Positions 1-6,511 are shown, numbered from the stretch's first letter. The stretch is 8,815 bases of DNA from Pseudomonadota bacterium (GCA_023419875.1 JAEZXM010000126.1:1-8815), one strand, 5' to 3'. The notes: generated by a model from the sequence alone, not told the origin. A program made the numbers and translations.

Positions 1-10
1 CTCTGTGCGT

Positions 11-195
11 GAGAACTACTCTGGGACGGGATCTTCCGGGGACGGGATCTTCTGGGGAGAACTACTCTGGGACGGGATCTTCGTGGATCTTTTTTTGGGA
101 AGAACTACTCTGGGGATCTTCCGGGACGGGATCTTGGGACGGGATCTTGCGGGATCTTGGGATCTTCCTACTCTGGGACGGGATCTTGGGATCTT
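11..195. repeat. Nested short direct-repeat cluster (GGGATCTT / GGGACGGGATCTT)
   Basis: Seen directly: the 13-mer GGGACGGGATCTT occurs six times without mismatch (starts 23, 39, 69, 123, 136, 175). The shorter GGGATCTT occurs ten times in all, four of them outside the 13-mer (starts 113, 151, 159, 188). A second motif, CTACTCTGGG, precedes four of the repeat runs (starts 16, 62, 105 and about 168); in the first three it extends leftward as AGAA. The 13-mer is the 8-mer with GGGAC added in front. Units of 8 and 13 bases shift the reading frame, and no frame has normal codon use, so I read this as non-coding. The block is less GC-rich than the genes beside it and includes a T7 run at 90-96. It lies downstream of the 228-563 gene. 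Replication slippage is a likely origin (inference); the function is unknown. Confidence 0.85.
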
Positions 196-227
196 CGCGA
201 TCTCCTGGTACCGCACCGGTGAACCGC

Positions 228-563
228 TCACCTCGGCGGAAACTCCGCCTCCGCCTCCACCCGATAATCGCCCTCCGGCGCGCCGACGAAGGTGGACACC
301 TCCAGCTCCTCGCCCCTCCGGATCTGCGCCGACTCCTCGCGCGTGTACGTCCGGCCCTGCCGATCGATGATCCGGAAGAGGACCTCGACCTGCCCCTCCC
401 CGCCGTCGTTCCGGACGGTCGCGACGGCCCGCACGCCGACGAGGAGCCAGTCGGCGCGGGTGGCGACCACGACCGGCCTCGGACCGGTGCACGCCCGCAG
501 GTAGCCGGCCGCCAGCGCCCCGGCGACGAACAGCACCACGACGCCGGCGAGCGCGCGGCGCAT
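228..563 (-). CDS. Small membrane-anchored protein of unknown function (111 aa)
   Basis: The protein has one N-terminal hydrophobic segment (about residues 4-22), followed by about 85 residues with alternating hydrophobic positions. The pattern V-A-T-V-R-N-D-G-G near residues 47-55 and a closing D-Y-R-V-E-A-E-A-E near 99-107 resemble the small beta-sandwich domains of FxLyD/CARDB type that follow a single anchor. This is a resemblance only, and I do not recognise the family. The anchor could be a transmembrane helix or an uncleaved signal; Cys25 is not in a good lipobox. I chose the ATG at 563 because GGAGG lies 5 bases upstream (569-573). The stop of the upstream 321-aa gene falls between this ribosome binding site and the ATG, so the two genes are separated by 2 bases and are almost certainly co-transcribed and translationally coupled. 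The domain is probably outside the cytoplasm (inference). Confidence 0.75.
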   Translation of the reverse strand: MRRALAGVVVLFVAGALAAGYLRACTGPRPVVVATRADWLLVGVRAVATVRNDGGEGQVEVLFRIIDRQGRTYTREESAQIRRGEELEVSTFVGAPEGDYRVEAEAEFPPR

Positions 564-565
564 CT

Positions 566-1531
566 TCACCTCCCCGGCACCCACGGCGGGCGGAAGACCA
601 CCACCGCGAGGATCACGACTGCGACGAGGACGATCGTGGTGAGCGCGAGCAGCGCCGGGAGCGGGTCGGCGCGGCGCTCGCTCCGGCCGAGGCTCGCGAG
701 GCCGAGCGGCTCGGGGACGATCGGGAGCTTGTGCTCGGCCTGGTACTCCCAGTCCGGGAGGAACCCCTCGTTCCGGAGCGCGGGGCAGACCGCGGAGAGC
801 CGCTGCTCGAGCTCTGCGAGAGCCCGATCGTCGAGGACCACGCGCGGCCAGAGGTGCGGTTTCCCGAGCGCCGCGCCCAGGTTCCGTCCGAACTCGGCGA
901 GCGAGAGGAACTGGAGGGTCGCCTCGTCGTCGAGCGTCCCCCACTCGACGACGTCCACCGTCCTCCCCTGCGATCGGCCGGCGAGTTCGTCCACCTGGCG
1001 GGCGAAGTACGCGAGCAGGTTGTTCGAGCCGTCGCGCCGGAGCGGCTCGTTCCGCACGCATGCACCGTCGATGACGAGCCGGCTCATCTCCCCCGCGGCG
1101 TCGCGGACCGGGATGACGAGCTTCTCCCCGGGCGCCCCCGCCCGCTCCAGGACCACGTTGAGCGCCACCATCGGCCCCTCGCCGCGCCCCGGCCCGAGCG
1201 CGGTCCACTTCGCGTGCTCCGCGGCCTCGGCGCCGCGGAGGCGGGCGAAGAGCCAGAAGCGGAACACCTGGACTCCGCCCGGCACGCCCCGGCCGCCCAG
1301 GATCGCGACGTACGCGAAGAACACCGCGAAGAAGGCGAGCGTCAGGGTCTCGACGTTGGAGCGCTGGGTGAGCGTGACGAGGTGCTTGCCCCGCCAGCCC
1401 AGGAGGACCTCGCCGAGGAGGGCGCCGAGCGTGAGCACCGGGTACAGGAGGGCGAGCCGGCGCACCCGGGACGCGTATTCACCCGCAGATGACGCCCCCG
1501 GCTCGGTCAGGAGGCGCTGGAAGAGCGACAC
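566..1531 (-). CDS. Three-helix membrane protein of unknown function (321 aa)
   Basis: I do not recognise this protein. It has two hydrophobic segments near the N-terminus (about residues 27-46 and 62-80), a long soluble central part (about 95-288) and one strongly hydrophobic C-terminal helix (about 291-313) before a short tail. The middle contains a possible beta-rich stretch (about 121-160, including L-V-I-P-V-R-D-A-A-G) and a helical stretch with L-A-E-F-G-R-N-L-G-A-A-L-G-K near 211-224. No catalytic motif is obvious. Codon use matches the neighbouring real genes. The chosen start is a GTG at 1531, preceded only by a weak GTGAG ribosome-binding-like sequence, so the exact start is uncertain. 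It is the first gene of a tight pair with the 111-aa gene and begins 56 bases after livF on the same strand. It may be read through from the liv operon or have its own promoter near the palindrome at 1536-1547. Confidence 0.75.
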   Translation of the reverse strand: MSLFQRLLTEPGASSAGEYASRVRRLALLYPVLTLGALLGEVLLGWRGKHLVTLTQRSNVETLTLAFFAVFFAYVAILGGRGVPGGVQVFRFWLFARLRGAEAAEHAKWTALGPGRGEGPMVALNVVLERAGAPGEKLVIPVRDAAGEMSRLVIDGACVRNEPLRRDGSNNLLAYFARQVDELAGRSQGRTVDVVEWGTLDDEATLQFLSLAEFGRNLGAALGKPHLWPRVVLDDRALAELEQRLSAVCPALRNEGFLPDWEYQAEHKLPIVPEPLGLASLGRSERRADPLPALLALTTIVLVAVVILAVVVFRPPWVPGR

Positions 1532-1535
1532 GTAC

Positions 1536-1547
1536 TCACGATCGTGA
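1536..1547. promoter_or_regulatory. 12-bp perfect palindrome upstream of the 321-aa gene
   Basis: TCACGATCGTGA is a perfect inverted repeat ending 5 bases before the GTG at 1531, in the 56-base gap after livF. The same gap holds a small GC stem (GCGGG/CCCGC, 1558-1573, 6-base loop) with no T-tract. The palindrome could be an operator-like site, but its weak ribosome-binding-like GTGAG overlaps it, so chance is a real alternative. Confidence 0.3.
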
Positions 1548-1587
1548 TGGGAGTGGCGCGGGGCGATACCCGCTCGTGGCCCGGCCC

Positions 1588-2322
1588 CTACTCCCCCAGA
1601 TACGCCCGCCGCACCTCGGGCGAGGCCAGGAGCTCCCGGCCCGTGCCCGTCATGACGACGCTTCCCGTCTCGAGCACGTACGCCCGGTGGGCGAGCTGGA
1701 GCGCCTTGTGCGCGTTCTGCTCGACGAGCAGCAGGGCCACGCCCTCCTGGTTCACCTCGCGGAGGACGCCGAAGATCCGCTCCACCACCTGCGGCGCGAG
1801 CCCGAGCGACGGCTCGTCGAGGAGCATGAGCCGGGGCCGGCTCATGAGCGCGCGCGCCACCGCCAGCATCTGCTGCTCGCCGCCGGAGAGCGTCCCCGCG
1901 GTCTGCGCGCGGCGCTCCTGCAAGAGGGGGAAGAGCCCGTACGCCTTCTGCGCGTCGGCGAGGACGCCGCCCTTGTCCCTGCGGAGGTAGGCGCCGAGCT
2001 CGAGGTTCTCCTCCACCGTGAGGTTCAGGAAGATGCCGCGCCCCTCGGGGGCGTGGGCCATGCCGCGCGCGACGAGGTCGTTCGAGGCGAGGCGGCTCAC
2101 GTCCTCGCCCTCGAAGTGGATGGCGCCGCCGCTCGCGCGGATCATCCGGGAGACCGCGCGCAGCGTCGTGCTCTTGCCCGCGCCGTTCGCGCCGATGAGC
2201 GCCACCACCTCGCCGCGGGCGACGGCGAGCGAGACGCCCCGCAGCGCCTGGATGGCGCCGTAGTGGACCGAGAGGTCCCGGATCCGGAGGAGCTCCGCGC
2301 CCTCGCTCGCGCTGGCGCTCAT
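1588..2322 (-). CDS. livF: Branched-chain amino acid ABC transporter ATP-binding protein LivF
   Basis: This is the second ATPase of a HAAT-family importer; it hydrolyses ATP at the inner face of the membrane in a dimer with LivG. At 244 aa it is the usual LivF length. Visible motifs are the Walker A G-A-N-G-A-G-K-S-T (residues 44-52), the LivF-typical A-P-E-G-R-G-I-F (91-98), the ABC signature L-S-G-G-E-Q-Q (145-151), Walker B L-M-L-L-D-E-P (165-171) and L-V-E-Q-N-A (199-204). The last replaces the switch histidine and is a normal LivF trait. The C-terminus R-R-A-Y-L-G-E is also characteristic. The ATG at 2322 overlaps the livG stop by 4 bases (ATGA), which fixes the start and implies translational coupling. 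It is the last gene of livKHMGF, and no T-rich terminator is visible after it. The family assignment is firm; the exact substrate is not. Confidence 0.96.
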   Translation of the reverse strand: MSASASEGAELLRIRDLSVHYGAIQALRGVSLAVARGEVVALIGANGAGKSTTLRAVSRMIRASGGAIHFEGEDVSRLASNDLVARGMAHAPEGRGIFLNLTVEENLELGAYLRRDKGGVLADAQKAYGLFPLLQERRAQTAGTLSGGEQQMLAVARALMSRPRLMLLDEPSLGLAPQVVERIFGVLREVNQEGVALLLVEQNAHKALQLAHRAYVLETGSVVMTGTGRELLASPEVRRAYLGE

Positions 2323-3140
2323 CCGGCCGACTCCGGGCCGCCCGCCGGGACGGCGATGTGCTTCTCCTCGAGGTAGGCGTCGCCGAGGTACGCCTCGATC
2401 ACCTTGGGGTTCCGCCGGATCTCCTCCGGCTTCCCCCGGGCGATCGTGACGCCGTGGTCGAGGACGATCATCCGCTCCGAGACGCCCATGGCGACCCGCA
2501 TGTCGTGCTCGATGAGGAGGATGGCGAGGCCGAACCGGTCGCGGATCTCGCGGATGAGCGCCATGAGGTCGGTCTTCTCGGAGGCGTTCATCCCCGCGGC
2601 CGGCTCGTCGAGGCAGAGGATCTTGGGTCCGGTGGCGAGGGCGCGGGCGATCTCGAGCCGCCGCTGCTCGCCGTAGGGGAGGTTCCTCGCCACCTCGTCG
2701 CGCCGGGCCGAGAGGCCCATCACCTCGAGGTACGCCTCCGCGCGCTCCAGGATGCGCTGCTCCTCGCGCCGGTGGTGGCCGGTGAGGAGGAGCGCGTCGA
2801 AGAACCCGCTCTCGGCGCCGGCGTGGCAGGCGATGCGCACGTTGTCGAGGGCGGAGAGCTCCTTGAAGAGGCGGATGTTCTGGAACGTGCGCGCGACCCC
2901 TCGGATGCAGATCTGGTGCGGCCGGAGCCCGTTCACGCGCTGGCCGGCCACGCGGACCTCGCCCTCGGTGGGCACGTACACGCCGGTGAGCGCGTTGAAG
3001 GCGGTGGTCTTGCCGGCGCCGTTCGGGCCGATGAGGCCGACGAGCTCGCCGGAGCGCATGGTGAGGTCGAACTCGGAGAGGGCGCGGAGCCCGCCGAACC
3101 GCATGGTGACGCGGTCCATCTCGAGGACGAGCTCGCTCAC
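2319..3140 (-). CDS. livG: Branched-chain amino acid ABC transporter ATP-binding protein LivG
   Basis: This is the first ATPase of the importer, partner of LivF. At 273 aa it is slightly longer than the common 250-260 aa. Motifs are Walker A G-P-N-G-A-G-K-T-T (residues 38-46), the Q-loop in R-T-F-Q-N-I-R-L-F (84-92, Gln87), the signature L-P-Y-G-E-Q-R-R (154-161), Walker B I-L-C-L-D-E-P (174-180) followed by A-A-G-M-N, and the switch histidine in L-I-E-H-D-M (209-214, His212). I-R-R-N-P-K-V-I-E-A-Y-L-G near 241-253 is the usual LivG C-terminal motif. About 20 further residues follow it, ending P-A-G-G-P-E-S-A-G. The start is a GTG at 3140 whose bases overlap the livM stop (GTGA). A longer in-frame start up to 3257 would run deep into livM and is rejected. 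Confidence 0.96.
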   Translation of the reverse strand: MSELVLEMDRVTMRFGGLRALSEFDLTMRSGELVGLIGPNGAGKTTAFNALTGVYVPTEGEVRVAGQRVNGLRPHQICIRGVARTFQNIRLFKELSALDNVRIACHAGAESGFFDALLLTGHHRREEQRILERAEAYLEVMGLSARRDEVARNLPYGEQRRLEIARALATGPKILCLDEPAAGMNASEKTDLMALIREIRDRFGLAILLIEHDMRVAMGVSERMIVLDHGVTIARGKPEEIRRNPKVIEAYLGDAYLEEKHIAVPAGGPESAG

Positions 3141-4201
3141 GGGACGCCCCCCGTCTCGTCGTCGCGGACCTCGGTGGGCGAGGCACCCTCGACGCCGCCC
3201 GCTCCGGAGGCGCCGAGCTTCTTCCAGGGGAGCTTGCGGAAGAGCGGCAGGTCCCACAGCTCGCGGGTGCCGAGGAGGCCCTGCGGGCGGAGGAGCATGA
3301 GGGCGATGAGCATCACCGCATAGACCACCATCCGGTAGCGGTCGAACTCCCGGAGCGCCTCGATGAGGACGGTGAGGAGCGTGGCCGCGAGCACCGAGCC
3401 GGTGATCGAGCCGAGGCCGCCGAGGACCACCATCACCACCACCTCGAAGGACCGGATGAAGGTGAAGCTCCGGGGGGTCGCGAGCTGGAGGAGGTGCACC
3501 ATGAGGCCGCCCGCGAGGCCGGCGAAGGCCGCGGAGATGGCGAAGGCGCGCACCTTGTAACCGGTGGTGTCGACGCCCATCGCCTCGGCGGCCACCTCGT
3601 CCTCGCGGATGGCGAAGAGGGCCCGGCCCTGCGTCGAGACGGCGAGCCGGCGGGCCATGGAGATCGTGGCGATCACCGCCATGCCGGTCCAGGTGAGCGT
3701 GGTGAGCCCCGGGACCCCGGAGAGGCCGATCGCCTTTCCGAGCGCCCCGATGTTCTCGATGATCGACACGATGATCATGCCGAACCCGAGGGTGACGATG
3801 GCGAGGTAGTCGCCCCGGAGACGGAGCGACGGCATGCCGACGAGGAAGCCCGCCAGCCCGGACGCCAGCATCGCCGCCCCCAGGGCGATCGCGAACGCGA
3901 GCTGCTCGGAGATCCCCGGCGGCAGCCCCAGGAGCGGCTCGGCGGTGAGCGCGAGCGTGATCTTCGCCGAGGTGTACGCCCCGACGGCCATGAAGCCCGC
4001 GTGCCCGAGGGAGAACTGGCCGGTGAAGCCGTTCACCACGTTGAGCGAGACGGCGAGCACCACGTTCACGCCCACGTTCACGAGGATGAGCGTGGTCGTG
4101 ACCATGTCGAAGTGGTCGAACGCCGCCTGCAGTCCCAGCAGGAGCGGGATGCCCACGAGGAAGGGGAGGAGCGACCGGCCCACGACCCGGAGCGCGCCCA
4201 T
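3137..4201 (-). CDS. livM: Branched-chain amino acid ABC transporter permease LivM
   Basis: This is one of two membrane-spanning subunits that form the translocation path with LivH. The 354-aa protein is strongly hydrophobic, with about eight or more helices. The hallmark G-F-T-G-Q-F-S-L-G-H-A-G-F-M-A-V-G-A-Y lies at about residues 58-76. R-L-R-G-D-Y-L-A-I-V-T-L-G-F-G follows in the middle, and the ATPase-contacting loop R-E-D-E-V-A-A-E-A-M-G-V lies before the later helices. L-R-P-Q-G-L-L-G near the end is also typical. A hydrophilic tail of about 35 residues, rich in Gly, Ala, Glu and Asp, extends past the last helix. The ATG at 4201 overlaps the livH stop by one base (TGATG) and follows a good GGAGAAGG ribosome binding site. 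livM overlaps livG at its other end, so both junctions are coupled. Confidence 0.96.
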   Translation of the reverse strand: MGALRVVGRSLLPFLVGIPLLLGLQAAFDHFDMVTTTLILVNVGVNVVLAVSLNVVNGFTGQFSLGHAGFMAVGAYTSAKITLALTAEPLLGLPPGISEQLAFAIALGAAMLASGLAGFLVGMPSLRLRGDYLAIVTLGFGMIIVSIIENIGALGKAIGLSGVPGLTTLTWTGMAVIATISMARRLAVSTQGRALFAIREDEVAAEAMGVDTTGYKVRAFAISAAFAGLAGGLMVHLLQLATPRSFTFIRSFEVVVMVVLGGLGSITGSVLAATLLTVLIEALREFDRYRMVVYAVMLIALMLLRPQGLLGTRELWDLPLFRKLPWKKLGASGAGGVEGASPTEVRDDETGGVP

Positions 4202-5130
4202 CAGACCTTCTCCACGGCCGTCTTCCCGAGGAGCCCGGCGGGCCGGACGAGGAGCACGAGGATCAGCACGGCGAAGGCGATCGCGTCGCGGTACGACGAG
4301 AGCAGGTACCCGCCCACGTACTCCTCGACGAGCCCGAGCGCCAGGCCGCCGAGCATCGCGCCCGACACGCTCCCGATACCGCCGAGCACGGCGGCCACGA
4401 ATGCCTTGAGGCCGAACATGAGCCCCATGAGCGGGTCGATCCGGAACCTCGTCACGCCCACGAGGAGCCCGGCGACCGCAGCGAGCACGCTCCCGATGAC
4501 GAAGGTCCAGGAGATGATCCGGTTGACCGGGATTCCCATGAGCCCGGCCACCTGCGCGTCGAAGGAGACGGCCCGCATCGCCGTGCCGAACTTCGTCCGG
4601 TACACGATCCACTGGAGCAGGAGCATCATCGCGACCGCGACCCCGAACGTCACGAGGTCGAGCCGGGACAGGCTCACCCCGATGCCGGAGAGCCACCCTG
4701 TCTCTCCGCCCTCGAGGAGCCGCGGGAACATGCGCGGCGTGGGGCCGGGCGGGAACCGGGACCCGCGGAAGCTCAGCTGGAAGCCGAACTCGAGCAGGAA
4801 GGAGACCCCGATCGCGGTGATGAGGGCGGTGAGCCTGGGCCGCTGGCGGAGCGGACGGTAGGCGAACCGCTCGATCGTGTACCCGAGCAGCCCGCAGGCG
4901 AGCATCGCCGCCATGGTGACGACCGCAACCTGGACGGTGGTCGCGGCGCCGCGAACACCCATCGCCTGCGCGGCGTAGAACCCCGTGAACGCGCCCACCA
5001 TGTACACGTCGCCGTGGGCGAAGTTGATGAGCCGGAGGACGCCGTACACCATCGTGTAGCCGAGGGCGATCAGGGCGTAGAGCGTCCCGAGCGAGATGCC
5101 GTTCACGAGGTGCTGGACGAATTCCGTCAC
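4201..5130 (-). CDS. livH: Branched-chain amino acid ABC transporter permease LivH
   Basis: This is the second membrane subunit of the importer. At 309 aa it is the normal LivH length, mostly hydrophobic with about eight helices. The family signature is seen as G-I-S-L-G-T-L-Y-A-L-I-A-L-G-Y-T-M-V-Y-G (about residues 11-30) and I-N-F-A-H-G-D-V-Y-M-V-G-A-F (35-48). The coupling loop F-D-A-Q-V-A-G-L-M-G-I contacts the ATPases, and L-V-R-P-A-G-L-L-G-K lies near the C-terminus. The start is taken as the GTG at 5130. It has no convincing Shine-Dalgarno sequence and lies 14 bases after a 13-bp GC hairpin (5145-5173) in the 53-base gap from livK. Longer in-frame starts would run through livK in the wrong frame and are rejected. 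The weak start and hairpin suggest less LivH than LivK is made (inference). Confidence 0.95.
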   Translation of the reverse strand: MTEFVQHLVNGISLGTLYALIALGYTMVYGVLRLINFAHGDVYMVGAFTGFYAAQAMGVRGAATTVQVAVVTMAAMLACGLLGYTIERFAYRPLRQRPRLTALITAIGVSFLLEFGFQLSFRGSRFPPGPTPRMFPRLLEGGETGWLSGIGVSLSRLDLVTFGVAVAMMLLLQWIVYRTKFGTAMRAVSFDAQVAGLMGIPVNRIISWTFVIGSVLAAVAGLLVGVTRFRIDPLMGLMFGLKAFVAAVLGGIGSVSGAMLGGLALGLVEEYVGGYLLSSYRDAIAFAVLILVLLVRPAGLLGKTAVEKV

Positions 5131-5144
5131 GGGGCGCTCGGCGC

Positions 5145-5173
5145 AGGCGGGCGGGCGCGCCGCCCGCCCGCCT
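5145..5173 (-). promoter_or_regulatory. 13-bp GC hairpin between livK and livH
   Basis: On the minus strand the arms are AGGCGGGCGGGCG and CGCCCGCCCGCCT, a perfect inverted repeat of 13 bp around a 3-base loop. There is no following T-tract, so it is not a standard intrinsic terminator. It starts about 10 bases after the livK stop and ends 14 bases before the livH GTG. Stem-loops in this position after a binding-protein gene are known to protect the upstream mRNA 3' end and reduce downstream expression (as between malE and malF). That role here is inferred. Confidence 0.7.
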
Positions 5174-5183
5174 CGCTGCTCGG

Positions 5184-6323
5184 CTACGGCGAGATGGTCG
5201 CTTCGTACTTCGGCTTGTTCTCCCGGACGGCGATGACCACCGCCGACTTCGCCGCGTTGTGCTGGGCGTCGAGGGTGATCGTGCCGGTCACGCCCTTGAA
5301 CTCCTTGGTCGCGGCGATGGCGTCGGCGAGCGCCGGGCCGGAGAGGTCCGCCGCCCGGTTCATCGCGTCGGCTGCCACCATGGCGGCGTCGTACCCCAGC
5401 GCGGCCATGGTGTCCGGCGTCTGGCCCTCGTATGCGGCCTTGTACGCGGCGATGAACTCCTGGACCTTGGGATCGGGGCTCTCGACCGTGTAGTGGTTCG
5501 AGAAGAAGGAGCCGTCGAGCGCTCCTTCGGCGATCTCGTAGAGCTTGTCCGAATCCCAGCCGTCGCCGCCCATGAGGGGCTGGTTCATGCCGAGCTCTCG
5601 GACCTGGCGGGCGATGAGCCCCACGTCGGTGTAGTAGCCGGGGACGTAGATGGCCTCGGGGTTCGACTCGCGGATCTTGGTGAGCTGCGCCTTGAAGTCC
5701 TGGTCGCCGGCCTTGAAGCTCTGGTCGGTGACGATCTCGCCGCCGAGCTTCTTGAAGTTCTCGGCGAAGAAGTCGGCGAGGCCGACCGAGTAGGCGTTCC
5801 CGACGTCCCGCAGGACCGCGACCTTCGAGATCTTGAGGTTCTCGCGGGCGAACTTCGCCATCACCGTGCCCTGGAACGGGTCGATGAAGCAGACGCGGGA
5901 CACGAACTTCCGCGTGTTCCCCTGCGGATCGAGCGTGACCTTGGGGTTGGTCGAGGCCGGCGAGATCATCGGCACCTGGTTCTTGTCCGCGACCGGCGCC
6001 ATGGCGAGCGAGCGGCTGGAGGCGACCTCGCCGAGGAGCACCTTCACCTTCTCGTTCACCACGAGCCGGGTGGCGGCGACCTGAGCCTCCTCCGGCTTTC
6101 CCTGCGAGTCGAGGGTCTTGAGGACGAGCTTCTTCCCCTTCACTCCCCCGTTCTTGTTGATCTGTTCGAAGGCGAGCTTGATGCCCTTGTCGGTCGAGTC
6201 GCCGAAGGTCGCCTCGGCGCCGGTCATGGAGCCCACGTGGCCGACCACGATGTCGGAAGAGCCACGCTTGCAGCCGAGGGAGAGGAGCAGGGAGACAGCC
6301 ACCGCCGTGCGCAGGATTCTCAT
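5184..6323 (-). CDS. livK: Branched-chain amino acid ABC transporter substrate-binding protein LivK (probable lipoprotein)
   Basis: This is the solute receptor that binds the amino acid outside the inner membrane and delivers it to LivH/LivM. The 379-aa protein has a type I periplasmic-binding fold (Peripla_BP_6). Visible family features are V-G-H-V-G-S-M-T-G-A-E-A near the mature N-terminus, D-K-G-I-K-L-A-F-E-Q-I-N-K-N-G-G-V-K-G-K-K-L, the ligand-contact stretch I-S-P-A-S-T-N-P, D-P-F-Q-G-T-V-M-A-K-F-A and A-A-L-G-Y-D-A-A. The leader M-R-I-L-R-T followed by a hydrophobic run ends in L-S-L-G-C, with Cys18 as the probable lipidated residue. Ser at -3 is tolerated but not ideal, so signal peptidase I cleavage remains possible. 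The ATG at 6323 has GGAGG 4 bases upstream (6328-6332). As the first gene of the operon it sets the transcription start. The substrate is inferred from the family; related receptors also bind amides, urea or aromatic acids. Confidence 0.95.
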   Translation of the reverse strand: MRILRTAVAVSLLLSLGCKRGSSDIVVGHVGSMTGAEATFGDSTDKGIKLAFEQINKNGGVKGKKLVLKTLDSQGKPEEAQVAATRLVVNEKVKVLLGEVASSRSLAMAPVADKNQVPMISPASTNPKVTLDPQGNTRKFVSRVCFIDPFQGTVMAKFARENLKISKVAVLRDVGNAYSVGLADFFAENFKKLGGEIVTDQSFKAGDQDFKAQLTKIRESNPEAIYVPGYYTDVGLIARQVRELGMNQPLMGGDGWDSDKLYEIAEGALDGSFFSNHYTVESPDPKVQEFIAAYKAAYEGQTPDTMAALGYDAAMVAADAMNRAADLSGPALADAIAATKEFKGVTGTITLDAQHNAAKSAVVIAVRENKPKYEATISP

Positions 6324-6350
6324 GGAGCCTCCGGAGAAGCGGGTGACAGG

Positions 6351-6385
6351 TGCTTACTTGTCTCACGCGCGGGTTGTCAACGCGC
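6351..6385 (-). promoter_or_regulatory. Putative livK promoter with overlapping inverted repeat
   Basis: On the minus strand a perfect TTGACA -35 lies at 6380-6375. The -10 is poor: AGTAAG (6358-6353, 16-base spacer) or TAAGCA (6356-6351, 18-base spacer). Transcription would start about 20 bases before the livK ATG. The -35 lies inside an inverted repeat (6369-6385, GCGGGTTG-T-CAACGCGC, one mismatch) that could be an operator. The promoter is likely by position; the -10 choice is uncertain. Confidence 0.45.
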
Positions 6386-6473
6386 CGTGCACCTCCGGAA
6401 CCGGGACAATGCTCGGGCCGCCGGCCCGGTGGGGAAGGGTCCCGAAGTGTGGACCCGCCCGGGAGGAGCGCCG

Positions 6474-6502
6474 TTGCCCGTGGGGCAGCTGCCCGGTATC
6501 GT
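6474..6502 (+). promoter_or_regulatory. Putative promoter for the receiver-DUF4388 gene, possibly leaderless
   Basis: TTGCCC (6474-6479) and TATCGT (6497-6502) are separated by exactly 17 bases, each matching 4 of 6 sigma-70 consensus positions. Transcription would begin within a few bases of the ATG at 6512. This fits the lack of any Shine-Dalgarno sequence in 6490-6511. In GC-rich DNA such half-matches occur by chance, so this is tentative. Confidence 0.3.
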
Positions 6503-6511
6503 CGGGCCTCC

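Noticed and set aside
84..96. Intrinsic terminator ending in the T7 run (plus strand)
   Set aside because: Only a 4-base GATC/GATC pairing precedes the T-run, and no plus-strand gene leads into it; for the minus-strand genes the run is A's.
11..195. CRISPR array
   Set aside because: The repeats are too short (8-13 bases), adjoin each other or have irregular gaps, and the spacers are made of the same motifs; no cas gene is present.
235..249. Hairpin GGCGGA/TCCGCC at the end of the 111-aa gene as a terminator
   Set aside because: The 6-bp stem lies inside the last codons and has no T-tract after it on the minus strand.
9..1547. Long plus-strand open frame of 512 codons covering the repeat and both unknown genes
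   Set aside because: It is Arg/Ser/Pro-rich shadow translation opposite two minus-strand genes with proper hydrophobic segments and start signals, and its first part is just the repeat.
2358..4861. Large plus-strand open frames (2358-3323 and 3494-4861) opposite livG, livM and livH
   Set aside because: They are antisense shadows caused by third-position GC bias; the opposite strand encodes unmistakable ABC transporter motifs.
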